From Diphasiastrum complanatum (taxonomy: Eukaryota > Streptophyta > Lycopodiopsida > Lycopodiales > Lycopodiaceae), in the NCBI GenBank assembly GCA_029204225.1, contig CM055101.1, positions 36,573,648 to 36,637,647 on the forward strand: 64,000 nt of DNA. Reading direction: 5' to 3'. Numbering within the stretch: the first letter of the stretch is position 1; every line of letters starts with the position of its first letter. The translations under genes and the position numbers were made by a program. The notes under the pieces were generated by a model. That model was given only the letters and a program-made list of their open reading frames with translations, had not been told where the DNA came from and ran no database searches. Below, in pieces: positions 1-11,649 of the stretch.

Positions 1-2180
1 TCAGAAACGCAGTGCATCTATGGTTTAAACTTGATTTCCATGAATTTACTTAGAAATAGTCATTGCTTAGGACTAACTCCATCAATTACCCAACCAAAAA
101 AGTTCTCACTAGGCACTACATTTTTAATACTAATTCATTAAATACAAAATTGAATGCATTTGATTATATACACTTTCATAAATGAAAATTGTCATATCCA
201 CTCAAGAAAAAAAAAGAAGTTTGTTTGGAGATCAAATTACTAATAATGGAAATTAATATATTGACATTTTGCAAGGGTCAACATGAATATGACAGATAAA
301 GATCATACCATTTTTGCTATATTAACAAAAAATTTAAATGGCATTTAGGCTTTCAAGAAATGTACTTATTTCAAAAGTTCTTTCTAAGGTATACTATTTT
401 AAGAACTAGAAGATAATATGAAATCTTCAAGCCTTCTTCATAAACTATATTGGGAATTATTATGGAATGAAAATAATGTGTAATATATTAAATAGACATT
501 TTTTTTTTGCATTTTCCAATCATCATTATTTATCAATATATAAAGTATAATTGATTCTCTTATGATAATAAAATACATGAAATTTGACAATTTAAATAAC
601 AACATCTGAAGATCACACCTCTTATTGTTATTTTTCAAATATTCATGATGATGCAAGAGATAAATGTTGATTAGGTAAGGTCAAATAATGCACTATGAAT
701 CTCCATCATCTCTTATTATTGTGAAAACACAAAAAAGAGACAGGTACTCCCACAAAGAGATGTCAAGCTCTCTCATTGTCAACTTGTATCAAGCATGCCT
801 CTTGTGCCCAGTTAATATAACAAAATGTTGGTTTTAGATGTCTTTTTCTAGTACACATTATTTTAGGATTGAGTCAAAAGTTCACAAGGCACAACATTGA
901 TATCTTTTGCATTGATGATTCTACTTTTTTGAGAAAAGAAGGGAGTAAAACAATAATGTCTTTTCCATAATACAATTCAAGCATGCAAGCAAATGAAGTT
1001 ACAAGATATGATTTGAGAAGAAAATATAAGAAATGCCGTTATACAATGCAAGCAATGCAAGTAAATGAATGAAGTTACAAGATATGATATGAGAATAAAA
1101 TATAAAGTGGAATCATCAATGTTGTGATGTCACTTTAATATCTTAAATAATTTTTTTACGTTCACCAGGCTAGTGGATGTATTGTGATGCAAAATGCAAA
1201 AAGGTATTACATATGGACATAGACCTTTCTACCTCATCAACAAACTTGGATAGCAACAATATTGGACATATACTTCTAGCACAAGTTCACCTACATGGGA
1301 GGACTTATTATCTAATTAATAATCATATATTGTGCAAGTCATGCTAATGTAGTTTGTAATCAGATGTTTAGAGTACTACAATGTTTGAATACAATGTTTG
1401 AAAGGATTACATTTCTAACCTTTGGGTACAAAACTTGACTATTTACCTACATGGCTTTTGATATTATGTGCAAGCCACTCTATGCATATGCTTCACACAT
1501 AGGCTCCATATGTGTGGGATTACATTTATGTAACAAACTTTGGCCTAGATCAAGCTATATTATGCATTTTTCACAGAAGCTACTTTCTAACATAAAGAAC
1601 CTTTTTGTTGGCTTGGAGGTTTTGAATTGTCAATCACAATAACAAAACTTCATAAATTTTTTCAGTTGAGATCCATTTAGCTCACATATTCGAGAATGGT
1701 AAATCTATTTGGAAAGTATGTCTTTTAAAATAATCACATTTTAAGAATTTTCCAACTTTTAGCTTTTTTCAGTTGGTTTCTTATTCTCATACTTGTATGA
1801 TCCTCTTTTTGTTTGAAAGTTTGCTATTCATCTTGGCATAGCTTTGTGATGGCTTCCTGTTGTAGACCATGGAGTAATATTGCATCAATCTATGTTTGTA
1901 AAGAAAAAGACTCTAATGGCTCTTGGATACCATGTGTGTAAATTGCAATGGGTATTTATTCGTCCCTCATCAAGAAGTGCTTTTTGTAAAAAAATAAAAT
2001 CATATATAGATTTTAGGAGCTTGTGAAAAAGTAGAATTTTAGAATTCAAGGTTTCATTTGGTGGTCAACCATTTCATAGGTCTTGGTTTAGCATGTGTAC
2101 ATGCATAAGGAAATCAAAGTGGATGGCAAAAGTTTGGATGATAGACTCAAATGCAATTTTAAGTTATGAAATTTTTTGAC
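1..2180. other. AT-rich intergenic DNA, no gene seen
   Basis: About 2.2 kb of AT-rich sequence. The open frames are short (60-72 codons), with no recognisable motif, codon bias or conserved domain. I see no LTR boundary, primer site or terminal inverted repeat. It may be the upstream or intronic part of the gene remnant that follows, but nothing in the sequence shows this. Confidence 0.5.
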
Positions 2181-2183
2181 CTT

Positions 2184-2208
2184 GATATATATATATATAT
2201 ATATATAT
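2184..2208. repeat. (TA)n microsatellite
   Basis: A run of about 12 TA dinucleotides. It lies just upstream of the splice-acceptor-like tract that opens the next exon candidate. Confidence 0.9.
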
Positions 2209-2219
2209 TGTTGCTGTAG

Positions 2220-2816
2220 ATTTGTACCCATCAAACATAATTGAATGGCAACCAATACAATTCCTTGCTGGCATCACAGATGTTATTCATTCTGATATTG
2301 GTCTTCTCCAATATGAAAGTCGTTCTTTGAGATCACTTTTGGATTCTTGTTTCTATGATTCATCTTATATACCATCCTTAAATGATTCAGGTGGAAGATT
2401 GGAGGCGATATCGCTACCCTCTTTTTCAAGTGAAAAATGGATTCCTTCTGATTCTACCATAGCAGAGAGCTTTCGATCACAGTTTTTTATGGACATACAA
2501 AACTGTATGAAATATAGCATGGGTTTCAAAATCAATAGAGTGCACGGGTTTTTTTGCCTTTTCCAATACTTGTAGATTATTTTGCTAATTGCAATGTTCT
2601 AAGAACAATGAAAATGTTTATTTTCTAGGTATTTAACGGGTGACATGTTATCAAACTTTTTCAATGATCAATGGGATAAAAAAAGTAATGGCAACATCGA
2701 GTGCATAGTTAATAAGTTGTCAATGAAATTTAGATATCATATAGAGAAACAAATGCTCTCTTTAACATTTTATCATAGAAGATGGTCTAAATTAACAATG
2801 AATGGAAAGTGTTAGA
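2220..2816 (+). pseudogene. Two-exon remnant of an unidentified host gene
   Basis: I do not recognise this protein. A pyrimidine-containing tract ending in AG at 2218-2219 opens a frame that runs to a GT donor at 2548. An 81-bp AT-rich intron (2548-2628) ends in TTTTCTAG. The second exon (2629-2816) continues in exactly the right phase: the last two bases of exon 1 (GG) plus the first base of exon 2 rebuild a glycine codon, and the frame stays open for about 60 codons to TAG at 2814. The product is rich in Ser, Phe and Tyr, with no signal peptide or membrane segment. A shifted frame downstream of the TAG also looks coding for about 35 codons, so the copy probably carries an indel. The matched splice phase is the main argument for a real gene; the identity is open. 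Confidence 0.45.
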
Positions 2817-2924
2817 GACCAAGATCTTACATTGAATCATCAAGATCAAACAGAAATCCAGGTGAAACAAAATGATGCTATTATTACAAAACAATGGAGG
2901 TGGAAGAAGATTGGATATTGAATA

Positions 2925-4351
2925 TGAAGAAACAAAGTATTTCTGAATACAAAGCCTTGCTAGCTTACGGCCCCTTGCCTGATGAACATGTTCGTGAACT
3001 CGAACATCTAAAGACACGAAACACGAAGACTTTCGTGAACACGAAAGTCAACAAAGACGAAGACCAACGATTCGCGGACATGAACGGTTCGCAAACACGA
3101 ACGATCCACAAATGAGATTCCCTTGCGGTCCTATATGAGAGAAAGGCGGACGAGATAAACGAAACCAATGGTGGAAACGAAACCCGTTCTGTCCTCACGC
3201 TCCAAGGAGTACCACCAGAGATCGCACAAGTACCAGAAGTACAGAGATCTGGCCTAATGACGTCAGCAGATACTCCCTAGGTCATGGCTAAACTGCCACT
3301 CTTGTAATTCTCTAGTTAGTTGTAGATGGTTAATCACTCTAATCTTAGATTTTCATAGAGAGACTATACTTATTGAATAATACTTGACATATATCATATA
3401 GGATACACAGTGTGTAACCAAGTAAGCAAGAACACAAGAAGAAGTTTGATGCTAGTAAGCAATCAAGACAAACACAGACAGAAGCTCTGCTTGCGTGCGA
3501 GATAATAATTCTGATGTGAAGGAGCAAGCCTCAAGGTCAAGCATCTACATGAAAATTGGAAGGAATCAATTTTGGAGGTGCTAGGATGGTGCAAAGCTCT
3601 CAAGCTCATCAAAGATGTCAACATCAAAGAAGCACTATCATGGATATGGTGATTTCAGATCAACATCAAGCCCATTGGCTGATCTTCACACCTTTTGAAC
3701 CAACAAAGACCAATTCAGCCCATGGAGTCAAGTTCAAGATCATCATGTTTTCCATCAAGCTAGATTTACCAAGCTAGATTTTTAAGGAGTGTGAAAAATG
3801 CAAAAATAAGCTTGGTAGAGGCCAAAATTATATCAAGTCTAAAGGGGGGAAGGAAAATGTGGTCGCTGATGCACTATCACGGATACTGCATCAGATGAGC
3901 TTTATTGTGGATCAGAAGATCCAATTGTCCGCTAGTGAAGAGAGGCTACTACTCATGAGAGAGTCGTGCTTTTCTCACGCCAACGCATTGCGTGGATTCG
4001 CATGCAGTGCCCTAAAGAAATAAGAGAAAATCAATCTAGATTATTTTTTTGGTTGTGTCTGATCTTGGATGTCGAATGCTTACGCTGTTTATTTTAATAT
4101 GTCTGAGTTTTCTTGTTCCCTCTGAATTCCGCACCTTGGTTGAAATGACTTTGAATGCTATATTAATTTTATGAACGTAGATCAGTAGTACCTGACTACC
4201 CTCTAGAGGATTGTAGGAGTGTTTCAGCTGGCAGTGCCCAGTGAACACATCTGAATTCCATCTGAATCTTGAAAGAGAGTCTCAAATGTTTCGTGAATTT
4301 TCTTCTCAAGATTCTCATCATTCGTATCGGAGCACCGCTCAACTCACAACA
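2925..4351 (+). repeat. Copia-A 5' LTR (with an insertion)
   Basis: This matches the 3' LTR at 7237-8275 along its length but is about 390 bp longer because of a foreign block at about 3514-3907. It starts with TG and ends with CA. The first 200 bp carry many GAAC, CGAA and TTCGTGAA motifs. Differences from the 3' copy are numerous, so the element is not recent. Confidence 0.9.
3514..3907 (+). mobile_element. Chimeric retroelement insert in the Copia-A 5' LTR
   Basis: This block is absent from the 3' LTR. Its first two thirds end in a purine-rich tract followed by TGTGAAAAATGC, like the 3' end of a Copia internal region meeting its LTR. The last part (about 3845-3905) translates to a Gypsy RNase H/integrase-linker motif of the type ENVVADALSRI. 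It therefore joins pieces of two superfamilies. The insertion edges are approximate because the flanking LTR sequence has diverged. Confidence 0.6.
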
Positions 4352-4352
4352 G

Positions 4353-4364
4353 TGGTATCAGAGC
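4353..4364 (+). promoter_or_regulatory. Copia-A primer binding site (tRNA-iMet)
   Basis: TGGTATCAGAGC starts one base after the LTR terminal CA. It is the standard plant initiator-Met tRNA complement used to prime minus-strand synthesis in Copia elements. Confidence 0.9.
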
Positions 4365-4483
4365 CACCCTGTCATATTCTGACATAGTCGAGAATCTAGT
4401 GGATCCAGGAGGCCAAGCATTCAGATAATCAACCAAACGACAAGAAAAACAGACATAAAAAAGCAATGGCTTAAATCAGCAGC

Positions 4484-5480
4484 ATGCAGAACAAGATCTG
4501 CACTATACTTAATTCTTTAGGATCTAACTTTCTAGCCTGGAAAGTTAAGACATCTTTGATACTCTTCCCCTGGGTGGATGGCATAGAAGAAATGCCTACG
4601 ATAACAGGCAAGGAGCTACGCAAATGGAAGGAGAAAAATGACAAGGCAGTAGCCTTGCTATCATCTTCCATCGAAGATAGCCTTACACTTGACCTGGCTA
4701 CACTCTCCAAAGCTAAGGAGATGTGGGATGCACTGCTCACAAGATTTCAGACGAAATCAAGAAATCAGATTATGATGCTAGAAGATTAGCTGACGAATTT
4801 GCAGTGACATGGAAAAGACCTCACCTCTTTCATGAGAAAGATGAAGGATCCGTTTCTATTACTACACAACTCAGGAGCAAAGTATGCAGTATCACCTGAG
4901 AAGCAGCTCACATATCTGTTGAGAGCCTTATCCAGATCTTTCCAAATGACACGAACCCTGCTCGCGAAAAATCCTACCATGAACCTCAAAAAGGCGATTG
5001 TCGAGATTCGAGAGGAAGTCGAGGCTAGAGAAGATCTTGATCACAAAGATGGTTCTGACCAGGCACTCTACGACAGCAAAGAAAAATCAAAGAAATAGTT
5101 CAAGCCTAAGAGAGAGTCGAATCAGAGGCAGGATCGTGACCAACAAGCAGAGGGGACCAGCTAAAGCAACTGGAAGACCAAAGAGAGGTCAAAATGACAA
5201 GATGCCGACAAGAAGACCTACATGAGATGCAGAAGAGACGGGCATACAGTAGATACCTGCTGGCTCAATCCCAAGGTTGAGTGTATCCATTGCTATAAGA
5301 AGGGTCATGCAGCCATGGATTGTCGCCAGAACTCAAGAAACAGATCAGCACAGAATAGACAGGAGAACGATAATAGTTCTTCTTATGTCGAGGAGCCCGA
5401 GAGCTCGAAGATGGGCGAAGAAAGAACGAACAAAAATTGTTCGACTGCCTACATCTGTGAAGATGTGTGTGCATCATGAA
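4484..5480 (+). pseudogene. Copia-A gag (broken) with zinc knuckles
   Basis: The frame from the ATG at 4484 resembles Copia gag of the UBN2 type, with SLGSNFLAWKVK near the N-terminus and a KAKEMWDALLTRF helix region. A stop at about 4787 and a frame change split it; a second piece covers 4832-5097. A third frame (5222-5479) carries two CCHC-like knuckles, CRRDGHTVDTC (preceded by a decayed first Cys) and CIHCYKKGHAAMDC. Gag would form the particle and bind genomic RNA. Several breaks make this copy non-functional. Confidence 0.8.
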
Positions 5481-5497
5481 CGTTTGACACGCACAAG

Positions 5498-5718
5498 GTG
5501 ATCCTGGATTCAGGAGCCACCTCGCACTTTGTGACATCAAGACGAATCATGTCTGATTTCAGAAGTGCAGATCCCGCAAGATTCATAGTTCTTGGAGATG
5601 GATCCAAACATCAAGTGAACGATATTGGTTCACTCTAGCTCAACACCAACGGCAGAGACAGACAACTCGAAGACGTTCTATTTGTGCCAACTCTGTAGCA
5701 AGAATAGCAGATGTAGAG
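5498..5718 (+). pseudogene. Copia-A protease remnant
   Basis: The frame contains the retroviral-type aspartic protease active site LDSGATSHFV. It is followed by a glycine-rich segment (VLGDGS) and a LEDVLFVPTL-like strand typical of Copia protease. Stops near 5637 and 5697 break it. The protease would cleave the gag-pol polyprotein. Confidence 0.75.
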
Positions 5719-6660
5719 ATGCGTGTGACATTTTCTAACGAAGCATGGAACGTGATTGATGCCAACACTAGCACTCTCATTGCTCAAGGTAGAAGGAAAG
5801 GGAACCTATATCATTTGAAGGTACGCCTACTTGCAGATCAGGTGCATCAGACTCATGACGACTCGCCAGACACTCTGTGGCACAAAAGACTCTACCACAT
5901 GAACTCAATGGCACTCTACCAGGCAAGTCATCATAGAGTAATAACAGGGGTCAGCATCTTGAATACAACCAATTCGGCCACCTGTGATGCATGTTTGAAA
6001 GGTAAGATGTCACGCACACCATTTGTCAAAGACTCCCATAGAACGACAAAGATTCTGGAGTTGGTGCACTCTGACATCTGCGGTCCATTCAACGTGATCT
6101 TAGTAGGAGGTTCAAAATACTATATAACCTTCATTGATGATTATAGCAAGTTTTCAAGAGTGTATTTTATTCAGAATAAATCTGAAGCACTCGATAAATT
6201 CACAGAATATGTGAATTGGGCTGAGAGATGCACAGGCAGCAAGGTGAAGCAGATCAGAAGAGATCGAGGTGGCAAATATATCTCGAATCGCTTCATTGAC
6301 TTCTGCAATGATCGTGGCATCATTTACAGAAAAATTGCAGCCTACACACCGCAGCACAATGTTGTTGCTGAACGAAAGAACAGGATCCTAATGGAAGCAG
6401 CTAGATGCATGATGGCCTATTCGAAGGCTCCAAGGGCACTGTGGGCTGAAGCAGTAGCTACAGCCACATACATCCATATCAGGACAGGTAAATCTGGTGT
6501 TCCTCACACGACACCACATGAGCTATGGTGGGGTAGAAAGCCCAACCTGTCTCATGTCAAAATATTTGGCTGTGCAGCATATGCACATATTCTTGATAAG
6601 CTTCGCAAGAAGCTTGATGAGAAAGCTGAGCAAGGATTTCTGGTAGGTTATGACGAATCC
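5719..6660 (+). pseudogene. Copia-A integrase
   Basis: The frame is open from 5719 to 6801. It shows the H-H-C-C region (LWHKRLYH, then CDACLKGK) and the catalytic triad context: HSDICGPF for the first Asp, RRDRGGKY for the second (normally SDNGGEF, so degraded), and AERKNR with Glu for the third. GKPN-type (here GRKPNLSHVKIFGC) and FLVGY motifs mark the C-terminal domain. Integrase would insert the cDNA. After FLVGYDES the frame jumps into RNase H-like sequence, so the whole RT is deleted. Confidence 0.85.
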
Positions 6661-6699
6661 AGGCTTGACACATTGGAAGATTGCGAAACAAATTTTGCA

Positions 6700-7236
6700 A
6701 TTCAATTAACGAGGGATTATGGCTTGTGTTATTGTCATGGTGCAGGTCTCAAGATACTTTCCTACAGTGATGCTAGTTGGGCATCTCTCAAGGATGACTG
6801 AAAAGTGTCTCAGGAGGATGCACCATTGCATCAGGAGCAGCAGTTCTCTGGGCCAGCAAGAAGCAGACCATTGTAGCCCAGTCGTCTTGTGAAGCAAAAT
6901 ACGTAGCAGGAGCAAAGATGGCCAACAAAATAATTTGGCTAAGGCAATTCCTGGACAAATTGGGCAAAACAAGAAATGAGTCACTGGTCTTACGGATGGA
7001 CAACACCTCTGCAATACACCTCATGAAAGATCTCGTGTTCCATTCCAGGACAAAGCACATTGCGATCAAGTATCACTTGATCAGGGATTTGATTGAGAAG
7101 AAGATGATGCAGACCACCTTCATCGGAACGAAAGATATGGTTGCTGACATCTTCACAAAGGCTTTGGACAAAGGACTCTTTGAGAGGCAAAGGAGCAGTC
7201 TCAGGATCATAAAGCTACCATGCTTTGAGAGGGAGC
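6700..7236 (+). pseudogene. Copia-A RNase H remnant
   Basis: LSYSDASWA opens the domain in one frame; a stop at about 6801 is followed by the continuation in other frames (WASKKQTIVAQSSCEAKY, then the DNTSAIHL and RTKHIAIKYHLIRDL motifs). KDMVADIFTKAL, the typical Copia RNase H tail, ends the coding part just before the 3' LTR. The first catalytic Asp context, the SCEAKY (normally SSTEAEY) and the DN motif are visible. Confidence 0.8.
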
Positions 7237-8275
7237 TGAAGAAACAAAGTGTTTCTGAATACAAAGCCTTGCTAGCTTATGGCCCCTCGCCTGACGAACA
7301 TGTTTGCGAACTCGAACATCTAAAGACACGAAACATGTAGATTTTCGCGAACACGAAAGTCAACGAGGATGAAGACCAACAGTTTGCGAACATGAACGGT
7401 TCGCGAACACGAATGATCCACGAACGAGATTCCCTTGCGGTCCTATACGAGAGAAAGGCGGACAAGGTAAACGGAACCAATGGTGGAAACGAAACCCATT
7501 CTATCCTCACGCTCCAAGGAGTACCACCAGAGATCACGCAAGTACCAGAAGTATAGAGATCTGACCTGATGGCATGACGTCAGTAGATACTCCCTAGGTC
7601 ATGGCTAAACTGCCACTCTTGTAATTCTCTGGTTAGTTGTAGATGGTTAATCACTCTAATCTTAGATTTGCATAGAGAGACTGTACTTACTGAATAATAC
7701 TTGACATATATCATATAGGATACACAGTGTGTAACCAAGTAAGCAAGAACACAAGAAGAAGTTAGATGCTAGTAAGCAATAAAGACGAACACAAACAGAA
7801 TTTTCGCCTGTGTGTGAGAAGATAATTTTGTCTAGGATCAGAAGATCCAATTGTCCACTAGTGAAGCGAGACTACTACTCGTGAGAGAGCCGTGCTTCTC
7901 TCACGCCAACGCACTACGTGGATTCGCATGCAGTGCCCTGAAGAAATCAGAGAAAATCAATATAGATTATTTTTCTGGTTGTGTCTGATCTTGGATGTCG
8001 AATGCTTATGCTGTTTATCTTAATATGTCTAAGGTTTCTTGTTCTCTTTGAATTCGCACCTTGGTTGAAATGAAGTCGAATGACATATTAATTTTATAAA
8101 CATACATCAGTAGTACCTGACTACCCTTTGGAGGATTGTAGGAGTGTTTCAGTTGGCAGTGCCCAGTGAACGCATCTGAACTCCATCCGAATCTTGAAAG
8201 AGAGTCGGAATGTTTCGTGAATTTTCTTCTCACGATTCTCATCATTCATATTGGAGCACAGCTCGACTCACAACA
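7237..8275 (+). repeat. Copia-A 3' LTR
   Basis: A 1039-bp copy of the LTR, TGAAGA to ACAACA, without the block found in the 5' LTR. TTCGCGAA occurs at 7344-7351 and 7400-7407. A purine-rich tract (GAGAGGGAG) lies directly upstream. Confidence 0.9.
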
Positions 8276-8402
8276 GAATCACATTCGATCAAAGCTTACG
8301 TTACTGCAATATGATATTTCTAAATGCATTTGGTTTCGAGTCAATGGGAGATTGTATGTATTTGTGAATCTTCTCTTCAATGTTGATACACATTTTAAGT
8401 GA
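8276..8402 (+). pseudogene. Continuation of a reading frame split by Copia-A
   Basis: If Copia-A and one copy of the target duplication are ignored, the frame at 2894-2924 (EVEEDWILN) reads directly into about 40 open codons here (HIRSKLTLLQ to NVDTHFK) before TGA at 8401. The product is not recognised. It may be the tail of the same host-gene remnant at 2220-2816, though a stop upstream of 2894 means either another intron or decay. This is inference from frame continuity only. Confidence 0.35.
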
Positions 8403-8621
8403 CCTTGACTTTATTTGTTGGTATCCCTATGAATTTCTCTATAATTTTGCTTTTTCAGTTTACGTATGGCCTGACATGTTGCTTTGACAGGTAAGTCCAA
8501 GACAAGAGAACCGTCTGTAGTGCAAGGATTTAAACACAGGCATACAAGTTGTTGAAATTCCATAAAGCTTGGAATGACAAACATGCAATAGATCATAAAT
8601 ACCAACACTAAGGTATGATGT
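8403..8621. other. No gene recognised
   Basis: AT-rich spacer. A 72-codon minus-strand open frame (8411-8629) has no recognisable motif. Confidence 0.4.
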
Positions 8622-8991
8622 TTATTCAAAATTTCTAATGCTTGGTTTATAAGGGATGTTTTTCATTTTGTCTGAAAGCTTCTCATCCTTTTGTATTTTA
8701 ACATGTCCCTTATAAAGGCCGACTTTGGACAAAACTTCCTCTAAGCGAGCTATTGCTTGTTTGGATGACGACTCTAGCTTAGTATTCCAAGCAAATAAAA
8801 TGTGAAGGTATATCAATTTCTCTATGATCCTTATCTCCCCATGGAGTGTGCAAATATGGACATTTTTTAGAGGAATTGGTAATAATGGTTTCCATCTTGG
8901 GTCTTCTGTATCCTTTGAAACCCTTGTGTTCTTGGACATGTCTTTTGTAGTTTTTATGCAATATAGGCATGGATGTTTTACACTTGCTCCA
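8622..8991 (-). pseudogene. Transposase-like fragment, truncated by Gypsy-1
   Basis: About 120 codons remain of a protein with a CLYC metal-binding pair, a CTLHGEIRIIEKL segment and a C-terminal KNIPYKPSI motif. The Cys/His arrangement and the charged helical part remind me of cut-and-paste transposase relatives, but I cannot name the superfamily. The open frame continues upstream to 9095, yet those first 33 or so codons lie in the Gypsy-1 LTR (the same DNA recurs at about 19000-19095), so that start is an artefact. The N-terminal part was cut off by the LTR; I could not find it on the far side with confidence. Confidence 0.4.
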
Positions 8992-10109
8992 TGAGACCCT
9001 TTTCGTGCCTCCCCAATCGTTGCGATCAAGAGGGCGAAGTCAAGGTTTGGATCTCCAACCGGGTGAGTAGTCATGTAGTACGGGCTTTGATCCAATGGGG
9101 AGGGGGTTAAACTGCGGATCTAGATGGAATCTCCAAGGATGTCAATCTTGGCATGAGGTCTAATTGTGGAATGGCTTAGATGAGGGGTGAGATGCTTGAC
9201 TCTCTTTCTAATTTCTTGAGGTTTTGGGTTTATGGATGGATCATGGATCAATGCTTTTCGGTAAATCTAGGATTTTTGAGCTCTAAATCTTCTCCTCTTG
9301 AGGCTTATCTTCTCAAGGGGGGGGGGGGGAAACAATGGAAAGGAAATCTACCTATTGGATCCTATTCATCACTCCAAAAGGATTTCTAACACCTATTTTA
9401 CTATTGTGTGATTTTGTGGATTAGAAGGATGAAAGCTTGAGCTAATGATCTTTCTATTTGTGATAGCATGATTAAGCAAAGACAATCAAGCATACAATGT
9501 CAAAATAGGAGGACTTCACAAAAGTAGGAAAATGGAGGAGGAGGCTTTCTTCTATCTCTCTTAATCTCTAATCATGCAAGTGAAAAGTGAGTACAAAATG
9601 GTGTCACATCCCTACTTATAGACAAAGTTAGGGTTAGGGTTTTTGGTTCACCCAAATCCATGTGCCATAATAGCTTGACTATCATAAAAAGTTAGAAGCC
9701 AAAATGCATTTAGAACTACTTGGGTCCTTTCTTATTTTGGCCCATTGGTATTTTAGATCTATCTCTACTTCTCATGCCTTTGGCTTACGAGTACAGTAGT
9801 GCACCATTTAAGGGTGTTTGACATTATATTACTAATAGATCTAACTCATATGTCGACTCGGCCATGCTTTTATTTCCGTTGTTGTAAAATTCATTGGGGA
9901 GACATTGGGCTTTGTCTTCGCTCGTTCGATGGTATGCAATCTTGTCAACCTTCTGATATTGGCTTTCCCAGTGAATATGGATTTTGGAACTCTTTTTTGG
10001 CTGTTCATCAACTTTTCATGATGTAGTTCGGTGGCATGATAATATGCAATATTTGCTGGGCACTTTTGACATTTGTTATGAGATCAAAGGTTGAACTTTC
10101 TTTATACCA
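8992..10109 (-). repeat. Gypsy-1 3' LTR
   Basis: Parallel to 18996-20124 with scattered substitutions and small indels, including a 13-base G run at 9317-9329 that is absent from the other copy. In plus orientation it runs from TG(AG)ACCC to ATACCA. Confidence 0.85.
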
Positions 10110-10305
10110 AAGGAAAATAAAATTGGGTAATATGTATAGGGGAAGAAAGGGATATGTACAAGGGAGAAAATAAAAAGAAAATAAGGAGGAGAAAATGAGG
10201 TAATGGTGAGAAACAACAAATATAAAATTGAGTCCCAAGATATTTTTTTTTGGACTTTTTTTTTTGGAAAATTGGAGGAGAGTTGTCTTATTGACCCTTT
10301 CCCAG

Positions 10306-11640
10306 CTATTTGTCTTTGGTATCTTCGGCGTCGCGATTCTTGCGATGGGTTTCTAAAACTGTATGGACGAATCGGGACCATAATTGGCTGTGATGGATGG
10401 ATTGCAAGCGAATTGGGCCGAACGCCATGTGCATATTTTTCCAAAACTGTGCAGTATACCATCTTTCCAATCGGGCTATATTGACAAATGACGTTGATGA
10501 TAGCCGATGGTAGGTCTGGTATAGAGGTAGTTAATCCACTATTGTCATCATCTTGAAAGTCAGGTTGGGGTCAAAACAATACTCTTCAAAATATAGATCC
10601 CACTTGATCTCGACTTTGGCGGCTGTCAGAAGGGTCTCCACATTGTAGTAGGCCTCTTGAACAATCGGGATGTCTGGTGAATTAATTAGTCGCATCATTG
10701 AGAAAGTCTTTGAAAATCAACCGCCATGCTCCAACCTTTCGCAGACTTAATGATCGACCAATTGTAATCCCCTACACTTGAAGATTTGAGTGATGACCAT
10801 GACTATCTTCGGGGCAGCGGATGGTATGATGGATCTGTCCATAACACCGCCGGAGCCGTAAGATATTCTTTGATGAGTTCGAGGTTGCATAAAAGTACCG
10901 TCTTTCACCACTCTATTTGAGGATGCAAGAGTGAAATGATATCGGTCGGCTTCTTTTTTAGTACCTCTTCGTGCTTTGTTGGTAGTGTATGGCTGCCTTT
11001 GGTGGTTATGTCTGGATATTTCTTTTTGAAGAAGGTCATTTGTTCCGAGTCAGGTACCGAGAAGACTTTGTGGTACTAGTGCTTGTATACTACTACAATG
11101 TCAACAAGATTGTCAACAGGGTTGGGAGGAACTGAGGAGGTGAATGGAGGATCAATTTTAATGGGTAAAGAAGAGGTGAGAGGTGGCAAAGAAGCACGAG
11201 AAGGAGAACTGGCGCGAGGTGGTGAGGCGGCTTGAGATGGGTAGATGGCTCGTGGTGAGATCAAGAGGGGGCATATTAGGATCAATCAGAAGGGCGGTGT
11301 GTCATCGGCCTGTGAGACATACTGAAGATCCTAGTCAAAGGTGTGGTTTCTGCTAGTTTGGAGGTCGAAGTTAGGAAAAGTTAGCTGAAAGTGGTGGTAG
11401 TCAAATGTGGAGGTAGGTTGGATGAATGGAAAGTCAGAAGTCTGGCACGGATGCCTGATGGATGGATCTTGGACAATGACATTATAATGTGTCAGGGCCG
11501 CATTATAACAGACGATGAACATCGTTGGATGATATTGCTGGCATTCATAATACATGGCGCAGAGCTTGTTATAGACGAGGCGGAGGGTGTCAAGAAGTGT
11601 GGCGGCGGTGGTGTGGCATACTTAATATGCTTGAGTCGAT
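10306..11640 (-). pseudogene. Gypsy-1 post-integrase ORF of unknown function
   Basis: Read on the minus strand, a string of long open segments in compatible order lies between integrase and the 3' LTR. They are LLDTLRLVYNKLCAMYYECQ near 11560, a Pro/Ser-rich linker around 11080-11285, VFSVPDSEQMTFFKKKYPD near 11040, a LLHPQIEW segment near 10900, VEIKWDLYFEEYCFDPNLTF near 10590, and a tail ending ETHRKNRDAEDTKDK with the stop at 10306-10308. The segments are separated by a few stops or shifts. The inferred product is about 440 residues. It has no obvious membrane segment, so I do not call it env. Extra ORFs in this position are known from Tat and Athila lineages; whether this one is related to any of them is unknown. 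Confidence 0.55.
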
Positions 11641-11649
11641 CTACAATTA

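Larger units (their letters stand above)
2925..8275 (+). mobile_element. Copia-A: LTR retrotransposon lacking its RT core
   Basis: Two long direct repeats begin TGAAGAAACAAAG and end ACTCACAACA. The 5' LTR is followed one base later by the initiator-Met tRNA primer site TGGTATCAGAGC, and a purine-rich stretch precedes the 3' LTR. The flanks are GAATA on the left and GAATC on the right, a 5-bp target duplication with one mismatch. The internal order is gag, CCHC knuckles, protease, integrase, RNase H, which is the Ty1/copia order, but reverse transcriptase is missing between integrase and RNase H. Many stops interrupt the frame. The element cannot encode its own RT and would need help in trans. 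Confidence 0.9.

Noticed and set aside
9799-10026. 75-codon frame repeated at 19813-20040
   Set aside because: Both lie in the Gypsy-1 LTRs, which explains the duplication.
10306-11640. Calling the post-integrase ORF an envelope gene
   Set aside because: No signal peptide, transmembrane helix or glycosylation-rich ectodomain could be seen.
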